A stretch of 60,189 nucleotides of DNA, taken from NCBI GenBank assembly GCA_016763075.1, contig JAESUM010000046.1, forward strand, positions 1 to 60,189, given 5' to 3'. How positions within the stretch are numbered: the first letter of the stretch is position 1; every line of letters begins with the position of its first letter. Below are positions 9,887-19,915 of this stretch, one piece after another. The position numbers were made by a program, and so were the translations under genes. Below the pieces are notes generated by a model, which searched no databases, was not told the origin of the DNA, and worked only from the letters and a program-made list of their open reading frames with translations. This DNA comes from Pseudomonadales bacterium. Lineage in GTDB: Bacteria; Pseudomonadota; Gammaproteobacteria; Pseudomonadales; JAHRWD01.

Positions 9887-11073
9887 ATGGCAAATTTGGA
9901 TCAATTTCGTACTGAAACACGCAGCTGGCTAGAAGCCAATTGCCCCGCCAGCATGCGTAAAAAAGGCGCAGATGCAGACAACCCCTACACACGTAAAAAG
10001 CGCTCCGGCGATTCTTTGTTATGGTTAGAAACCATGGCAGACAAAGGCTGGATTGCGCCTACTTGGCCTACCAAATATGGCGGCGGTGGGCTTTCTGACG
10101 CCGAGCAATTAATTCTTCGTGAAGAAATGGCAGCCATCAGTGCCCCTCCACCGTTGGCCGGCATGAGCTTAACCATGATTGGGCCAACCCTGCTTGAAAT
10201 GGGTAACGAAGAGCAAAAGCAACGACACCTTCCAGGCATAACCTCCGGTACCGTACATTGGTGCCAAGGTTACAGCGAGCCAAACGCCGGTTCGGATTTA
10301 GCCAACTTGCAAACCAAAGCAGAAGACAAAGGCGATCACTTCATCATTAATGGCAGCAAAATTTGGACGTCGGGCGCTATGCACGCCGACTGGATGTTTT
10401 GCCTAGTCCGAACCGACCCCAACGTACAAAAGCAAAAAGGCATTAGCTTTGTACTATTCCCAATGACAGACCCTGGTGTTAGCTATAAGCCAATCAGACT
10501 AATCAATGGCGAAGCGCCTTTCTGTCAAGTATTTTTGATGATGTTCGTGCAGACAAAAGCGAGCTAATCGGCAAAGTAAACGAAGGTTGGACGGTGGGCA
10601 AACGTTTGCTTCAACACGAGCGTAGCTCCATTGGCGGCGGCGGTAACCACCGCTTAGGCACAGAAATCACCCTGTTAGATATCGCACGCGAATACCGAGC
10701 GGATGAAAACGGCAAAATAGATGACCCAATTTTACGCCTGCAATTGGTTCAACAAGAGATGGATGTTGCGGCTTTTGGCGAAACCACAAGGCGTATTAAA
10801 GATGAAACTGAATCTGGCTTAACCCCAGGTTTTGCAACATCAATGATTAAACTCTACGGTTCTGAAATGAACAAAAACAATACCGAACTGATGGTTTCCA
10901 TTATGGGCCCGCAGGGTTTGGGTAGCTACAAAGACACCGATAACTTTAGCGCTAGAGAACAAATCGTGACCGCTGCCTGGTTAGGCAACAAAGCTTCTAC
11001 CATTGCTGGTGGTTGTTCTGAAGTGCAGTTGGATATTATTGCCAAACGCATCCTTGAATTGCCAAACGTGTAG
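9887..11073 (+). pseudogene. Acyl-CoA dehydrogenase, interrupted by a -1 frameshift
   Basis: Two adjacent open frames together make one full-length (about 395 aa) acyl-CoA dehydrogenase. The first ends with a scrambled tail after FCQV. The second carries the matching continuation, beginning RADKSELIGKVNEGWTVGK, and ends with the family's SEVQLDIIAKRIL. Restoring one T in the run at 10532-10536 (five T, six needed) gives FCQVFFDDVRADKSE in one frame. The N-terminal half has the flavin-site stretch HWCQGYSEPNAGSDLA. The start at 9887 (MANLDQF) fits the family better than the ATG at 9869. Either a real disruption or a homopolymer sequencing error; the rest is well conserved, which favours an error or a very recent lesion. 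Confidence 0.88.
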
Positions 11074-11080
11074 TTCTGTT

Positions 11081-11125
11081 AGCTGCCGGTAGAAATACCG
11101 GTGGCTATCTTTCGCGGGTTTTTCT
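11081..11125 (+). terminator. Rho-independent-type terminator after the acyl-CoA dehydrogenase
   Basis: An 11-bp stem (11081-11091 with 11096-11106, two G-U pairs) closed by a GAAA tetraloop starts 7 bp after the stop codon. T-rich sequence (ATCTTT, then GGGTTTTTCTC) follows. It separates the fatty-acid cluster from the convergent diguanylate cyclase gene. Confidence 0.6.
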
Positions 11126-11210
11126 CTTCCCTCAACAATTCCTCAATACTCGGATCGTTGCTCAGTACTTAATATGATTGCTGCAACGAAAGCATCATTG
11201 ATGCGCGCAA

Positions 11211-12359
11211 CTAACTTGAAAGGAAACAATTTTTACCATTTTGTTTGCACTGGTAAAGCGCTTGATCGGCTCGCTTAAATGCTTCTTTGAAATTATTATG
11301 ACCACCCATTTGCGTAGCTCCAATCGATACTGTTATCGAGTGATTGAGCCCGAGATGCGTGATGGGAGTTTGTTCGATAGATTCGCGCAGGCGTTGCAAC
11401 ATGGGTTCGGCTTCAGCCATATCCAATCCTGATATTAGAAAGATAAATTCTTCGCCACCCCAACGAGCAACCATATCTTTACTGCGTATTAGAGTAGACA
11501 TATTAAAGGCAATTGACCTTAGAATTTCATCGCCGCAGTCGTGACCATACTGATCGTTGAATTTTTTGAAATTGTCGATATCCGCAATGGCTAGCACGCC
11601 TTTAAAAATACTCTTTCCATGAGCATCTGTTTTTGTTGCAGATACTATTTGTCGCCTGTTCGGTAGCTGGGTAAGGCTGTCGGTGTGTGCCAGCATTTCA
11701 AGAGACTGTGCCTGTATTTTGATTTGGTTTCCTTGTTCGGTAATCATTCGATAAGACAGTGACGACAACAGATAAATCATCACCGATGTGCCAATCGCAT
11801 TTAAATAGACCATGCTGGTGAGTAGTTCAGCCGAGAGTTTTATCATTGCCAAGTCTCGAGTGAAGTAGCGATCGATAACAATAAAGAGCACTAGCGATAC
11901 GGCAATAAATATCAGGCGATAAATTTTTTGTTGGTCTGTGAAGACTAAAAAGGTGAATAACCCACCAGCCAGTAAGAAAATATGCATGCCAGATTCTGCA
12001 CTGATCAGAAAGCAAACCACGGGTACTTGAAATAACAGCGGGCCAGCCAACGCCATGCAAGCTGCGATTAGAAAATTACCTTTGGTATTTGCATAAAAGG
12101 CTGAGAGGTAAATCCCGGCAGCTACAGCGTGTACAAGGATGACCGGCATCATTTTCACCGGATCAAATAGCAGGTAATACAACTGGAACGCTAGGGTGAT
12201 TTCTAGCGCAAGTAATAAAAATTGATTGATGGATATCGCGCGCTCTCGCTCAGGTGATGCGAGCGATTCAATGCCGATATGAATGACCCATTGGTGAAAT
12301 TTAGAAATGGGTTTATATCGTCCAGAGAAGGTTTTATTTGATGATTTTGATGAGCGCAC
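11211..12359 (-). CDS. Membrane-bound diguanylate cyclase (GGDEF)
   Basis: The 382 aa protein has an N-terminal half with about six hydrophobic segments (residues about 45-215) and a C-terminal GGDEF domain with intact GGEEF near residue 310. The allosteric inhibitory site RxxD (RSKD) lies exactly five residues before GGEEF. Substrate-binding DIDNFKKFND and YGHDCGDE are present. It should make c-di-GMP from GTP with product inhibition. The membrane part is a sensor of unknown ligand and matches no named MASE domain that I can assign. It is followed on the plus strand by the convergent acyl-CoA dehydrogenase; the formaldehyde dehydrogenase gene lies 9 bp upstream of it on the same strand. Confidence 0.9.
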   Translation of the reverse strand: MRSSKSSNKTFSGRYKPISKFHQWVIHIGIESLASPERERAISINQFLLLALEITLAFQLYYLLFDPVKMMPVILVHAVAAGIYLSAFYANTKGNFLIAACMALAGPLLFQVPVVCFLISAESGMHIFLLAGGLFTFLVFTDQQKIYRLIFIAVSLVLFIVIDRYFTRDLAMIKLSAELLTSMVYLNAIGTSVMIYLLSSLSYRMITEQGNQIKIQAQSLEMLAHTDSLTQLPNRRQIVSATKTDAHGKSIFKGVLAIADIDNFKKFNDQYGHDCGDEILRSIAFNMSTLIRSKDMVARWGGEEFIFLISGLDMAEAEPMLQRLRESIEQTPITHLGLNHSITVSIGATQMGGHNNFKEAFKRADQALYQCKQNGKNCFLSS

Positions 12360-12368
12360 TGGATAACC

Positions 12369-13517
<1,149 letters not shown>

Positions 13518-13525
13518 CTAATAAG

Positions 13526-13807
13526 TTACTTTCTATTATTAAACGCAGCGAGCTGTTCTGGCGTCGCCTTTTTTTGATATTTTTGTTTCCACTCATCGTA
13601 TGGCATGCCGTAAACCATGGTGCGCGCTTCTTCGTATTCTACTTCTACGCCGCGCTCACTTGCTTCGGACACGTACCATTTGGATAAACAGTTACGGCAG
13701 AAATCAGCCAGATTCATGAGGTCAATATTTTGAACCTCTTTGCGCTCATCAAGATGCTTAAGTAATTTACGAAATACCGCAGCTTCGATTTCGGTGTTGT
13801 TTTCCAT
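13526..13807 (-). CDS. DUF1244 family protein
   Basis: A 93 aa protein with the family core LADFCRNCLSKWYV near residues 31-44 and a C-terminal YDEWKQKYQKKAT. DUF1244 proteins are small, alpha-helical and cytoplasmic. Their function is not known, though the paired Cys residues (FCRNC) are conserved. It lies 37 bp downstream of the arsenate-reductase-like gene on the same strand and is probably co-transcribed with it. Confidence 0.85.
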   Translation of the reverse strand: MENNTEIEAAVFRKLLKHLDERKEVQNIDLMNLADFCRNCLSKWYVSEASERGVEVEYEEARTMVYGMPYDEWKQKYQKKATPEQLAAFNNRK

Positions 13808-13844
13808 AGGGTGTTCTTCTTTTTGAAATTATAAAGGCGGGTGA

Positions 13845-14255
13845 TTAATCGATAGATTCAAGCAGCGCAATAACCCGCTGCTCAATTTCATCGCGCACCT
13901 GATTAAACTCATCCGGGTTCATATGTTTTGGGTCAGTAATGGCCCAGTCATCCCGGTGTTTGGCGTTCACCAATGGGCACTCATCACCACAACCCATGGT
14001 GATGGCATACTCGTATTCAATGGCCGGAATCTCTTCCAGCGATTTAGACTGATGCTGGCTAAGGTCGTAATTAAGTGCCCGCATCGACTGAATCGCTTTG
14101 GGGTTCACGACGCCCGATGGCCGTGATCCTGAACTGTGAGCGGCTACTTTATTATTCTCGCCCCGACCTTCACCATGAATATTGGCAAAGGCTTGGGCGA
14201 TTTGGCTGCGGCAAGAGTTTTCAACGCAGACAAATAAAATATGTTTGATCGACAT
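13845..14255 (-). CDS. arsC: Low-molecular-weight-phosphatase-fold arsenate reductase-like protein
   Basis: The 136 aa protein begins with the P-loop CVENSCRS (C-x5-R-S, residues 10-17) of the low-molecular-weight tyrosine phosphatase fold. It also has the Cys pair MGCGDECP near residues 93-100 seen in thioredoxin-coupled ArsC, and a DP pair (ITDPKH) that supplies the acid. These residues support arsenate reductase chemistry, but no arsR, arsB or arsH neighbour is present, so a phosphatase or general redox role is possible. It lies 14 bp after dapD on the same strand. Confidence 0.85.
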   Translation of the reverse strand: MSIKHILFVCVENSCRSQIAQAFANIHGEGRGENNKVAAHSSGSRPSGVVNPKAIQSMRALNYDLSQHQSKSLEEIPAIEYEYAITMGCGDECPLVNAKHRDDWAITDPKHMNPDEFNQVRDEIEQRVIALLESID

Positions 14256-14269
14256 GACTTCAGTGCTGT

Positions 14270-15307
14270 TTAGTTATGAGCATGTAGCTCAGCGTTTAAC
14301 TCAATGGCGCTTTTGTTGGTGCGACATTCGATGGTGCCGCTTTGTGAATTACGGATAAACAAAAGGTCTGGTTTGTTAGCCAGTTCGCGGGCTTTTACCA
14401 CTTCTACAAACTGGTTTTTGCTGTCCAAAACGCTGACCTTTGCGCCAGCAGTCAAATACAGACCGGCTTCAATGGTGCAACGGTCTCCCAATGGAATGCC
14501 GAGCCCGGCGTTGGCACCAATCAAGCAACCTTCGCCAACTGAAATGACAATGTTATTACCGCCAGAAAGCGTGCCAATAATACTGGCGCTGCCGCCTAAA
14601 TCGCTTCCGCTGTTAACCACAACACCCGCCGAGACTCGTCCTTCAATCATGCTTTCACCCATGGTGCCGGCGTTAAAGTTCACAAAGCCTTCGTGCATAA
14701 CGGTGGTGCCTTCGCCAATGTATGCGCCAAGCCTTACCCGTGCGGTGTGAGCAATTCGAACCCCTGTTGGCACCACGTAGTTGGTCATTTTAGGGAATTT
14801 ATCAACGCAGGAAACTTCGAGCAATTCGCCTTTTAAGCGTGCTTGCATTTGGCGTTGCGGTAGCTCACTAAGGTCGATGGCACCTTGATTTGTCCAAGCT
14901 ACATTGGGTAGGGTTGGGAAGATGCCCGCAAGGTCTAAATCGTGGGGTTTAACCAACCGGTGCGAAAGTAGGTGAAGCTTAAGATACGCCTCTGGTGTGC
15001 TGCTAAGCGCGGTGTCGGTTTCCAGCATCGTGAGAACCAATGGCTGTGTGCTGCTTGCCATGCCGCGAACTATTTGGGCTTGTTCTGGCGCAGCAGAATC
15101 AATAGCCGCTGCAATAGATTCAAGCTGGTCGGTGCTTAGGTTTAACGCCTGATTGCCACCTTTGTAATCGGTAGCGCTGCTGATGGCAGTAACCAGTGCG
15201 GCATCAGGGTTTAACAGCGGTGCTGGGTAGTACACTTCGAGCCAGCTGTCTTGTGTGTTTTTGGTACCAATGCCAAATGCGAGGCTGAAAAAAGAAGAAT
15301 TTGTCAT
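14270..15307 (-). CDS. dapD: 2,3,4,5-tetrahydropyridine-2,6-dicarboxylate N-succinyltransferase
   Basis: The 345 aa protein matches the long DapD type of Pseudomonas and relatives. An alpha/beta N-terminal region is followed by a left-handed beta-helix of hexapeptide repeats from about residue 180 (VRIAHTARVRLGAYIGEGT, GRVSAGVVVNSGSDLGGSAS). It transfers succinyl from succinyl-CoA to tetrahydrodipicolinate in lysine and meso-DAP synthesis. DapC, the next enzyme, is encoded about 0.5 kb upstream on the same strand, with a yffB-type gene between, as in related genomes. The 138-bp leader before its start codon contains a 33-bp tandem repeat. Confidence 0.95.
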   Translation of the reverse strand: MTNSSFFSLAFGIGTKNTQDSWLEVYYPAPLLNPDAALVTAISSATDYKGGNQALNLSTDQLESIAAAIDSAAPEQAQIVRGMASSTQPLVLTMLETDTALSSTPEAYLKLHLLSHRLVKPHDLDLAGIFPTLPNVAWTNQGAIDLSELPQRQMQARLKGELLEVSCVDKFPKMTNYVVPTGVRIAHTARVRLGAYIGEGTTVMHEGFVNFNAGTMGESMIEGRVSAGVVVNSGSDLGGSASIIGTLSGGNNIVISVGEGCLIGANAGLGIPLGDRCTIEAGLYLTAGAKVSVLDSKNQFVEVVKARELANKPDLLFIRNSQSGTIECRTNKSAIELNAELHAHN

Positions 15308-15349
15308 GTGAGTCTCTTTAAGTTTGTTCTGTGGCTTTCAAATAGATGA

Positions 15350-15424
15350 AACGAAATACGTGTAGAAAAATAGACGTAACGAATTAAATGTAACGGAATA
15401 CGTGTAAAAAAATAGAGGCAACGA
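15350..15424. repeat. 33-bp imperfect tandem repeat in the dapD leader
   Basis: Two 33-bp units (15350-15382 and 15392-15424) match at 29 of 33 positions, with a 42-bp period. Both contain AATACGTGTA and AATAGA and end in AACGA. A third degenerate copy seems to start at 15420 (AACGAAGCAGGGTA then A-rich). The repeats lie between the yffB-type stop and the dapD start, so on the minus strand they form the dapD 5' leader. The function is unknown. Confidence 0.8.
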
Positions 15425-15445
15425 AGCAGGGTAAAAAAATTAAAC

Positions 15446-15796
15446 TCAGCCAATCAGTGCTTGGTAATCGTCTTTTTTAAAGCCAAGGTGCACTGAATCT
15501 TTATATTCAAGTACTGGCCGTTTTATGAGTGTTGGGTATTGCTGCATCCACTGGATCATAGCGGCTTCATCTGCTGTTGCGCGCTCTTGTTCGGGCAATT
15601 GTTTCCAGGTGGTGCTGCGCTTGTTAAATAATTTATCTAGCCCAACCTCAGCGATCCAGCTTTCCAATAATGGTTGGTCTGGCGCAGTTTTTTTGAAGTC
15701 TACAAACTCAAAAGTTTGTCCGTTGGCTTCAAGCCATTTGACGGCTTTACGTACGGTGTCGCAATTTTTAATGCCGTATATTTTTGTGGCTGACAT
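15446..15796 (-). CDS. yffB: ArsC/Spx-family protein, YffB type
   Basis: The 116 aa thioredoxin-fold protein starts YGIKNCDTVRKAVKWLE, the single-Cys active-site motif of the YffB branch of the ArsC/Spx superfamily, and carries LIKRPVLEY near residue 90. YffB proteins are glutathione-dependent thiol reductase candidates without proven arsenate activity. It sits between dapC and dapD, 32 bp from dapC, an arrangement seen in many gammaproteobacteria. This suggests co-transcription with lysine biosynthesis rather than an arsenic role. Confidence 0.88.
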   Translation of the reverse strand: MSATKIYGIKNCDTVRKAVKWLEANGQTFEFVDFKKTAPDQPLLESWIAEVGLDKLFNKRSTTWKQLPEQERATADEAAMIQWMQQYPTLIKRPVLEYKDSVHLGFKKDDYQALIG

Positions 15797-15828
15797 GTTA
15801 TTTCCTGGCGTAAGTGGTTAGCGCTTTT

Positions 15829-17025
15829 CTAATGTTCTTGAATAAATTCACGAATCCGTTTGGCCGCATCGATGCATTCGCCGCGGGTGGCAACCAGCGC
15901 CATTCGAACGTGGTTTTTGCCCGGGTTATAGCCTTCAAATTCACGGGCTAAAAAGCTGCCTGGTAAAACCGTTACATGTTGTTGCCGGAACAGCTCGCGC
16001 ACAAAGGTTTGGTCGTCTATCGGCGTTTTGGGCCATAAATAGAAGCTGGCTTCAGGCTGGGTTAAATCCAGTGATTGGTCGAGTATGCCAAGCACGTCGT
16101 CAAATTTATAGCGATAAAGCTCGCGGTTTTGGATCACGTGCTGCTCGTCGCCCCAGGCCAATATGCTGGCTTTTTGTAACGGCAGTGGAATGGAGCACCC
16201 GTGGTAGGTTCGGTACAAACGAAATGCGCTAATGATAGCGGCATCGCCCACTGCAAAGCCGGAACGCAGGCCGGGTAAATTAGAGCGTTTAGACAGGCTA
16301 TTGAAGGTAATACAACGCGAAAAATCATGTCGCTCTAGTTTGGAGCAAGCTTCCATCAGGCCCGGTGGCGGGTTGTTCTCGTCGAAATAAAGCTCTGAAT
16401 AGCATTCGTCGCTGGCTACTGTGAAGTCGTATTTATCGGCTAATTGAATGATTTTTTGCAGTTGCTCAACCGGCATGACCGCACCGCTGGGGTTGCCCGG
16501 CGTGCAAATGAAAAACAGTTGGCAGCGCTTCAAAATATCTTCTGGAATAGCGTCTAAATCAGGCAAAAAACCATTGCTGGCATCGCAAGGATAAAACCAG
16601 GGTTTGGCTCCAGCCAACAAAGCTGCGCCTTCGTATATTTGATAAAACGGGTTGGGCATTAAAACCAGTGGTTCGGGCTGGTCGCGGTCTATCACTGCTT
16701 GAACAAAGGAGAACAGGCCTTCGCGTGTGCCGGTGACTGGCAACACCTGGGTTTCAGGGCAAAGGCCGTTCTCGGGTAGTGAGTAGCGCTTAATGTTCCA
16801 GCTGCTAATGGCCTGGCGTAACGCTGGAATACCGGCAATTGGCGGGTAGCCGCTAATTTGGCCAAGCTGCGCGGTAAGCTCATCCAGTACAAAAGCCGGT
16901 GGCGTATGTTTGGGCTCGCCAATGGACCATGCAATATGGGGTTTGTCTGCGGTTACAACGCCCTCTTTTAACGCTTTAAGTTTTTCAAAAGGGTAGGGGT
17001 TGAGCTGGTCTATTAATGGGTTCAT
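15829..17025 (-). CDS. dapC: Succinyldiaminopimelate transaminase
   Basis: The 398 aa fold-type I PLP aminotransferase begins NPLIDQLNPYPFEKL, typical of DapC. The PLP lysine is in FNSLSKRSNLPGLRSGF near residue 245, and the substrate-carboxylate Arg is in the C-terminal HVRMALV. It moves an amino group from glutamate to N-succinyl-2-amino-6-ketopimelate, the step after DapD. It is read toward yffB and dapD, forming a dapC-yffB-dapD group, and is separated from glnD by about 120 bp. Confidence 0.93.
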   Translation of the reverse strand: MNPLIDQLNPYPFEKLKALKEGVVTADKPHIAWSIGEPKHTPPAFVLDELTAQLGQISGYPPIAGIPALRQAISSWNIKRYSLPENGLCPETQVLPVTGTREGLFSFVQAVIDRDQPEPLVLMPNPFYQIYEGAALLAGAKPWFYPCDASNGFLPDLDAIPEDILKRCQLFFICTPGNPSGAVMPVEQLQKIIQLADKYDFTVASDECYSELYFDENNPPPGLMEACSKLERHDFSRCITFNSLSKRSNLPGLRSGFAVGDAAIISAFRLYRTYHGCSIPLPLQKASILAWGDEQHVIQNRELYRYKFDDVLGILDQSLDLTQPEASFYLWPKTPIDDQTFVRELFRQQHVTVLPGSFLAREFEGYNPGKNHVRMALVATRGECIDAAKRIREFIQEH

Positions 17026-17144
17026 GTGTACAGGTATATTTTTAGTGTGTGATTAATACGCTTGTTGAGCTGAGCGCAACGTGTTTTGTATGTGCTAGCT
17101 AAAGCCAACCAGTGCTAACTAGTAGTACTAGCAAGGGCGCGGTT

Positions 17145-19898
17145 CTATTTGTTATTTGGCTCGTCAAGCGCCAGCCGTATAGCACCACTTAGGGCTTCTA
17201 ATGCACCGGGTTCTGTGATCGGTTTGTGGCGAATATTAGTGATAAAAAAGATGTCGTCAACACGTTCACCAAGGGTGGCAATTTTGGCTTTATGCAGCAA
17301 AATCCCTTGCTCAACAAATACCCGCCCAACTTTGGCTAGCAAGCCTGGCCGGTCTGCGGTGATGACTTCCATTAATGTGTACCGAAGGTCATTGTGGCTG
17401 GTTGTTTGATGGCTAGGTTGATTGGCAGGTTGATCGGAGGTTTGGCCAGTATTTACCGCAGGCAAGTCCGCATCATCATTGCTTAATAACACTTGGGTTG
17501 GGGTATTGAAATGGCGCTTTTGTCTGGGGGTGTGGCGTTTAACCAGCGCCGGAAATTGGTGCGGGTCGGCCAAGTCTTGCAGCAACAGCTGTTTAACTTT
17601 TTCGTGAATATCCGGGGCATCACCAAGAGATTTACCCTCGTGATCAAGCACAATATAGGTATTAAGCACCATGTTGCGCCCTGATGTGATGATGCGGGCA
17701 TCATGAATATTCAGGTTTAACGAATCCAGCGCAGAGGCGCTAGCGGCAAACAGGTTGTCTTGATTTGCGGTGTAGATGAAAATCTGGGTGCCGCCATCAA
17801 AATTACGGTTGGTGGTCTCGTTGATGACAATTAACGGTTCGCGGCTCTTACCATGGTTGGCGATAGCCTCGGTGTGGCCGGCTATGGTTTGGGCGGTCTC
17901 GCGCAAGAAGTATTCGTCGCCGGCGTTGTTCCAAATGTCTAAGCATTTTTCAGCGCTGATTTTACCGTTTAGCAGTGTAATAGCAGCCGCTTGGCGTTCG
18001 GCGATAAGCTCGTGTTTATCGGTTGGGTTTTCTAACCCGCGACGCAGCGCTCGGCGTGTTTCTAAGTAGAGCTGGCGCATTAAAGAGGCGCGCCAGTCAT
18101 TCCAAAGTTCGGCGTTGGTGGCGTTAATATCCGCAACTGTCAGCAAAAACAAATGGTCAAGATGGTGCTGATCGCCAACCAATGCGGCGAAGGCGTGAAT
18201 TTCGTCGGGGTCAGAAATATCTTTACGTTGTGCTGTCATCGACATGGTTAAGTGCTGCCGCACCAACCAGGCAACAAGCTTGCCGTCACGTTTGGATAGC
18301 TGGATACGCTCGCAAAACTCCAAAGCATCTCGTTCGCCCAATAGCGAATGATTGCCGCCTTGGCCTTTGGCTATATCGTGAAATAGCCCGGCTAAAAAGA
18401 GCAGCTCGACCTGTTCTATCGATTTAATAACCCGGTTAACCAGCGGAAATTTAGCCTCTAAAGCCGGGTTGGTGAATTGCCGTAAAAAGCGCATCAGCAG
18501 TAATGTGTGGGCATCTACCGTGTAGGTGTGAAAAAGATCATGTTGCATTTGGCCAATGATGCGGCCGTACTCGGGGATATATAGCCCCAATATTCCGTAG
18601 CGCTGCATGCGCTGAAGTTGGGTGACCATGCTGTAGGGCGCGCGCAGCAGCCGCATAAATAGTTGGCCGTTTTCAGCATCGCAGCGAAAGGTATCGTCGA
18701 TACGCGGCAAGCTTTTGCGCAGCAGCCGAATGGTTGGTGCGGTAATACCTTTTAATGCGCGGTTTTCTGCCAGTATTACAAAAATCTCTAAAATGGTTTT
18801 GGGCTGTTGTTCAAATAGCTGATCATTATTGGCTTCAATGTATTGGTTGCAAACATTAAAGCGGCCGTTGATCGATGTGGTTTTACGCGGTGATTGGCTG
18901 CTTAAAATGCGCTCTTCAAAATGTTGCAGTAGCATTTCGTTAAGAGCGCTGGTGCGGCCAACGGCGTTGTAATAATCCCGCATGAACTGCTCAACCGCTA
19001 GCAGGTTTTCGTCGTCGGTATATCCGAGTATTTCGGCCAAATTGCGCTGATGGTCAAACAGCAGCCGGTCTTCTGGGCGCCGCGCCAACATGTGTAAACC
19101 GTACCGGACTTTCCAAAGAAACAGCCTGCATTCTTTGAGTGCGTTAAGCTCTTCCCAGGTGAATAATTCATCGTCTACGAATTCAGATAAACGATTCTGG
19201 CTGGGGAAATAATAACGCGATATCCACACAATAATATGAATGTCGCGCAGTGCGCCGGGGGAGCTTTTTACATTGGGCTCCAAGTCATACGCCGTATCAT
19301 TGTATTTTTCATGCCTGCGGTGTTGCTCGGCTGTTTTGGTATCAAAGAAGCCAGAGCCGGGCCAGGTTTTATCCGAATGAACCGCAGTCAATACCATATC
19401 AAGTGAGGCAGACTCGCCAATCAGTAGCCGCGCTTCAATTAAATTGGTGCAGACCGTGATATCTGCCTGGGCCAGCTCAATGCATTGCTGCGGTGAGCGT
19501 ATGGCATGGCCAACTTCTAAATTAATGTCCCATGCAAACTGAATAAACTCAGAGATCGCTTCTTGAAAACTTTGGTCAACCTCTGCATCGCTAAGAATCA
19601 ATAAATCGATATCAGAGTAGGGGTGCAATTCACCGCGCCCATACCCACCAACCGCAATTAAACTGGTCTGCGCTGGCCAGTTTAATTTATTCCAGCAATG
19701 AGCCAATGTTTGGTCAATCAGCCATGAGCGCCCTTCAATAATGAGCTGAACATCAATGGCGTCGCGAAAGAACTGATCCATCAATTGTTGGCTGTCGCCA
19801 ATCATCTCGCGGCAGGTTTTTATATCTGCGTTGGGGGTATGCTGGAATTGATCAAAACGGTTAGACAGCGCGTCAATAACGAGGTTGGTTGTTGGCAT
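17145..19898 (-). CDS. glnD: PII uridylyltransferase / uridylyl-removing enzyme
   Basis: At 917 aa it is slightly longer than E. coli GlnD (890). The nucleotidyltransferase motif GGYGRGELHPYSDIDLLIL is near residue 84, the HD phosphohydrolase motif LFHDIAKGQGGNHS near residue 500, and two C-terminal ACT domains follow near 700 and 840. A Gln/Asn/Thr/Ser-rich linker (about residues 800-825) between the ACT domains probably explains the extra length. It senses glutamine and modifies PII, controlling NtrBC, whose genes are also in this window. It is 17 bp downstream of map on the same strand. Confidence 0.96.
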   Translation of the reverse strand: MPTTNLVIDALSNRFDQFQHTPNADIKTCREMIGDSQQLMDQFFRDAIDVQLIIEGRSWLIDQTLAHCWNKLNWPAQTSLIAVGGYGRGELHPYSDIDLLILSDAEVDQSFQEAISEFIQFAWDINLEVGHAIRSPQQCIELAQADITVCTNLIEARLLIGESASLDMVLTAVHSDKTWPGSGFFDTKTAEQHRRHEKYNDTAYDLEPNVKSSPGALRDIHIIVWISRYYFPSQNRLSEFVDDELFTWEELNALKECRLFLWKVRYGLHMLARRPEDRLLFDHQRNLAEILGYTDDENLLAVEQFMRDYYNAVGRTSALNEMLLQHFEERILSSQSPRKTTSINGRFNVCNQYIEANNDQLFEQQPKTILEIFVILAENRALKGITAPTIRLLRKSLPRIDDTFRCDAENGQLFMRLLRAPYSMVTQLQRMQRYGILGLYIPEYGRIIGQMQHDLFHTYTVDAHTLLLMRFLRQFTNPALEAKFPLVNRVIKSIEQVELLFLAGLFHDIAKGQGGNHSLLGERDALEFCERIQLSKRDGKLVAWLVRQHLTMSMTAQRKDISDPDEIHAFAALVGDQHHLDHLFLLTVADINATNAELWNDWRASLMRQLYLETRRALRRGLENPTDKHELIAERQAAAITLLNGKISAEKCLDIWNNAGDEYFLRETAQTIAGHTEAIANHGKSREPLIVINETTNRNFDGGTQIFIYTANQDNLFAASASALDSLNLNIHDARIITSGRNMVLNTYIVLDHEGKSLGDAPDIHEKVKQLLLQDLADPHQFPALVKRHTPRQKRHFNTPTQVLLSNDDADLPAVNTGQTSDQPANQPSHQTTSHNDLRYTLMEVITADRPGLLAKVGRVFVEQGILLHKAKIATLGERVDDIFFITNIRHKPITEPGALEALSGAIRLALDEPNNK

Positions 19899-19915
19899 AA
19901 GAAATAGCTCTTACC

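Noticed and set aside
13845-14255. Arsenic resistance island
   Set aside because: Three ArsC-type proteins occur in the window, but there is no arsR, arsB/acr3 or arsH; each sits in a housekeeping context.
17119-17131. Palindrome CTAGTAGTACTAG between glnD and dapC
   Set aside because: Short, no T-tract and not placed at a promoter; likely chance or a weak hairpin.
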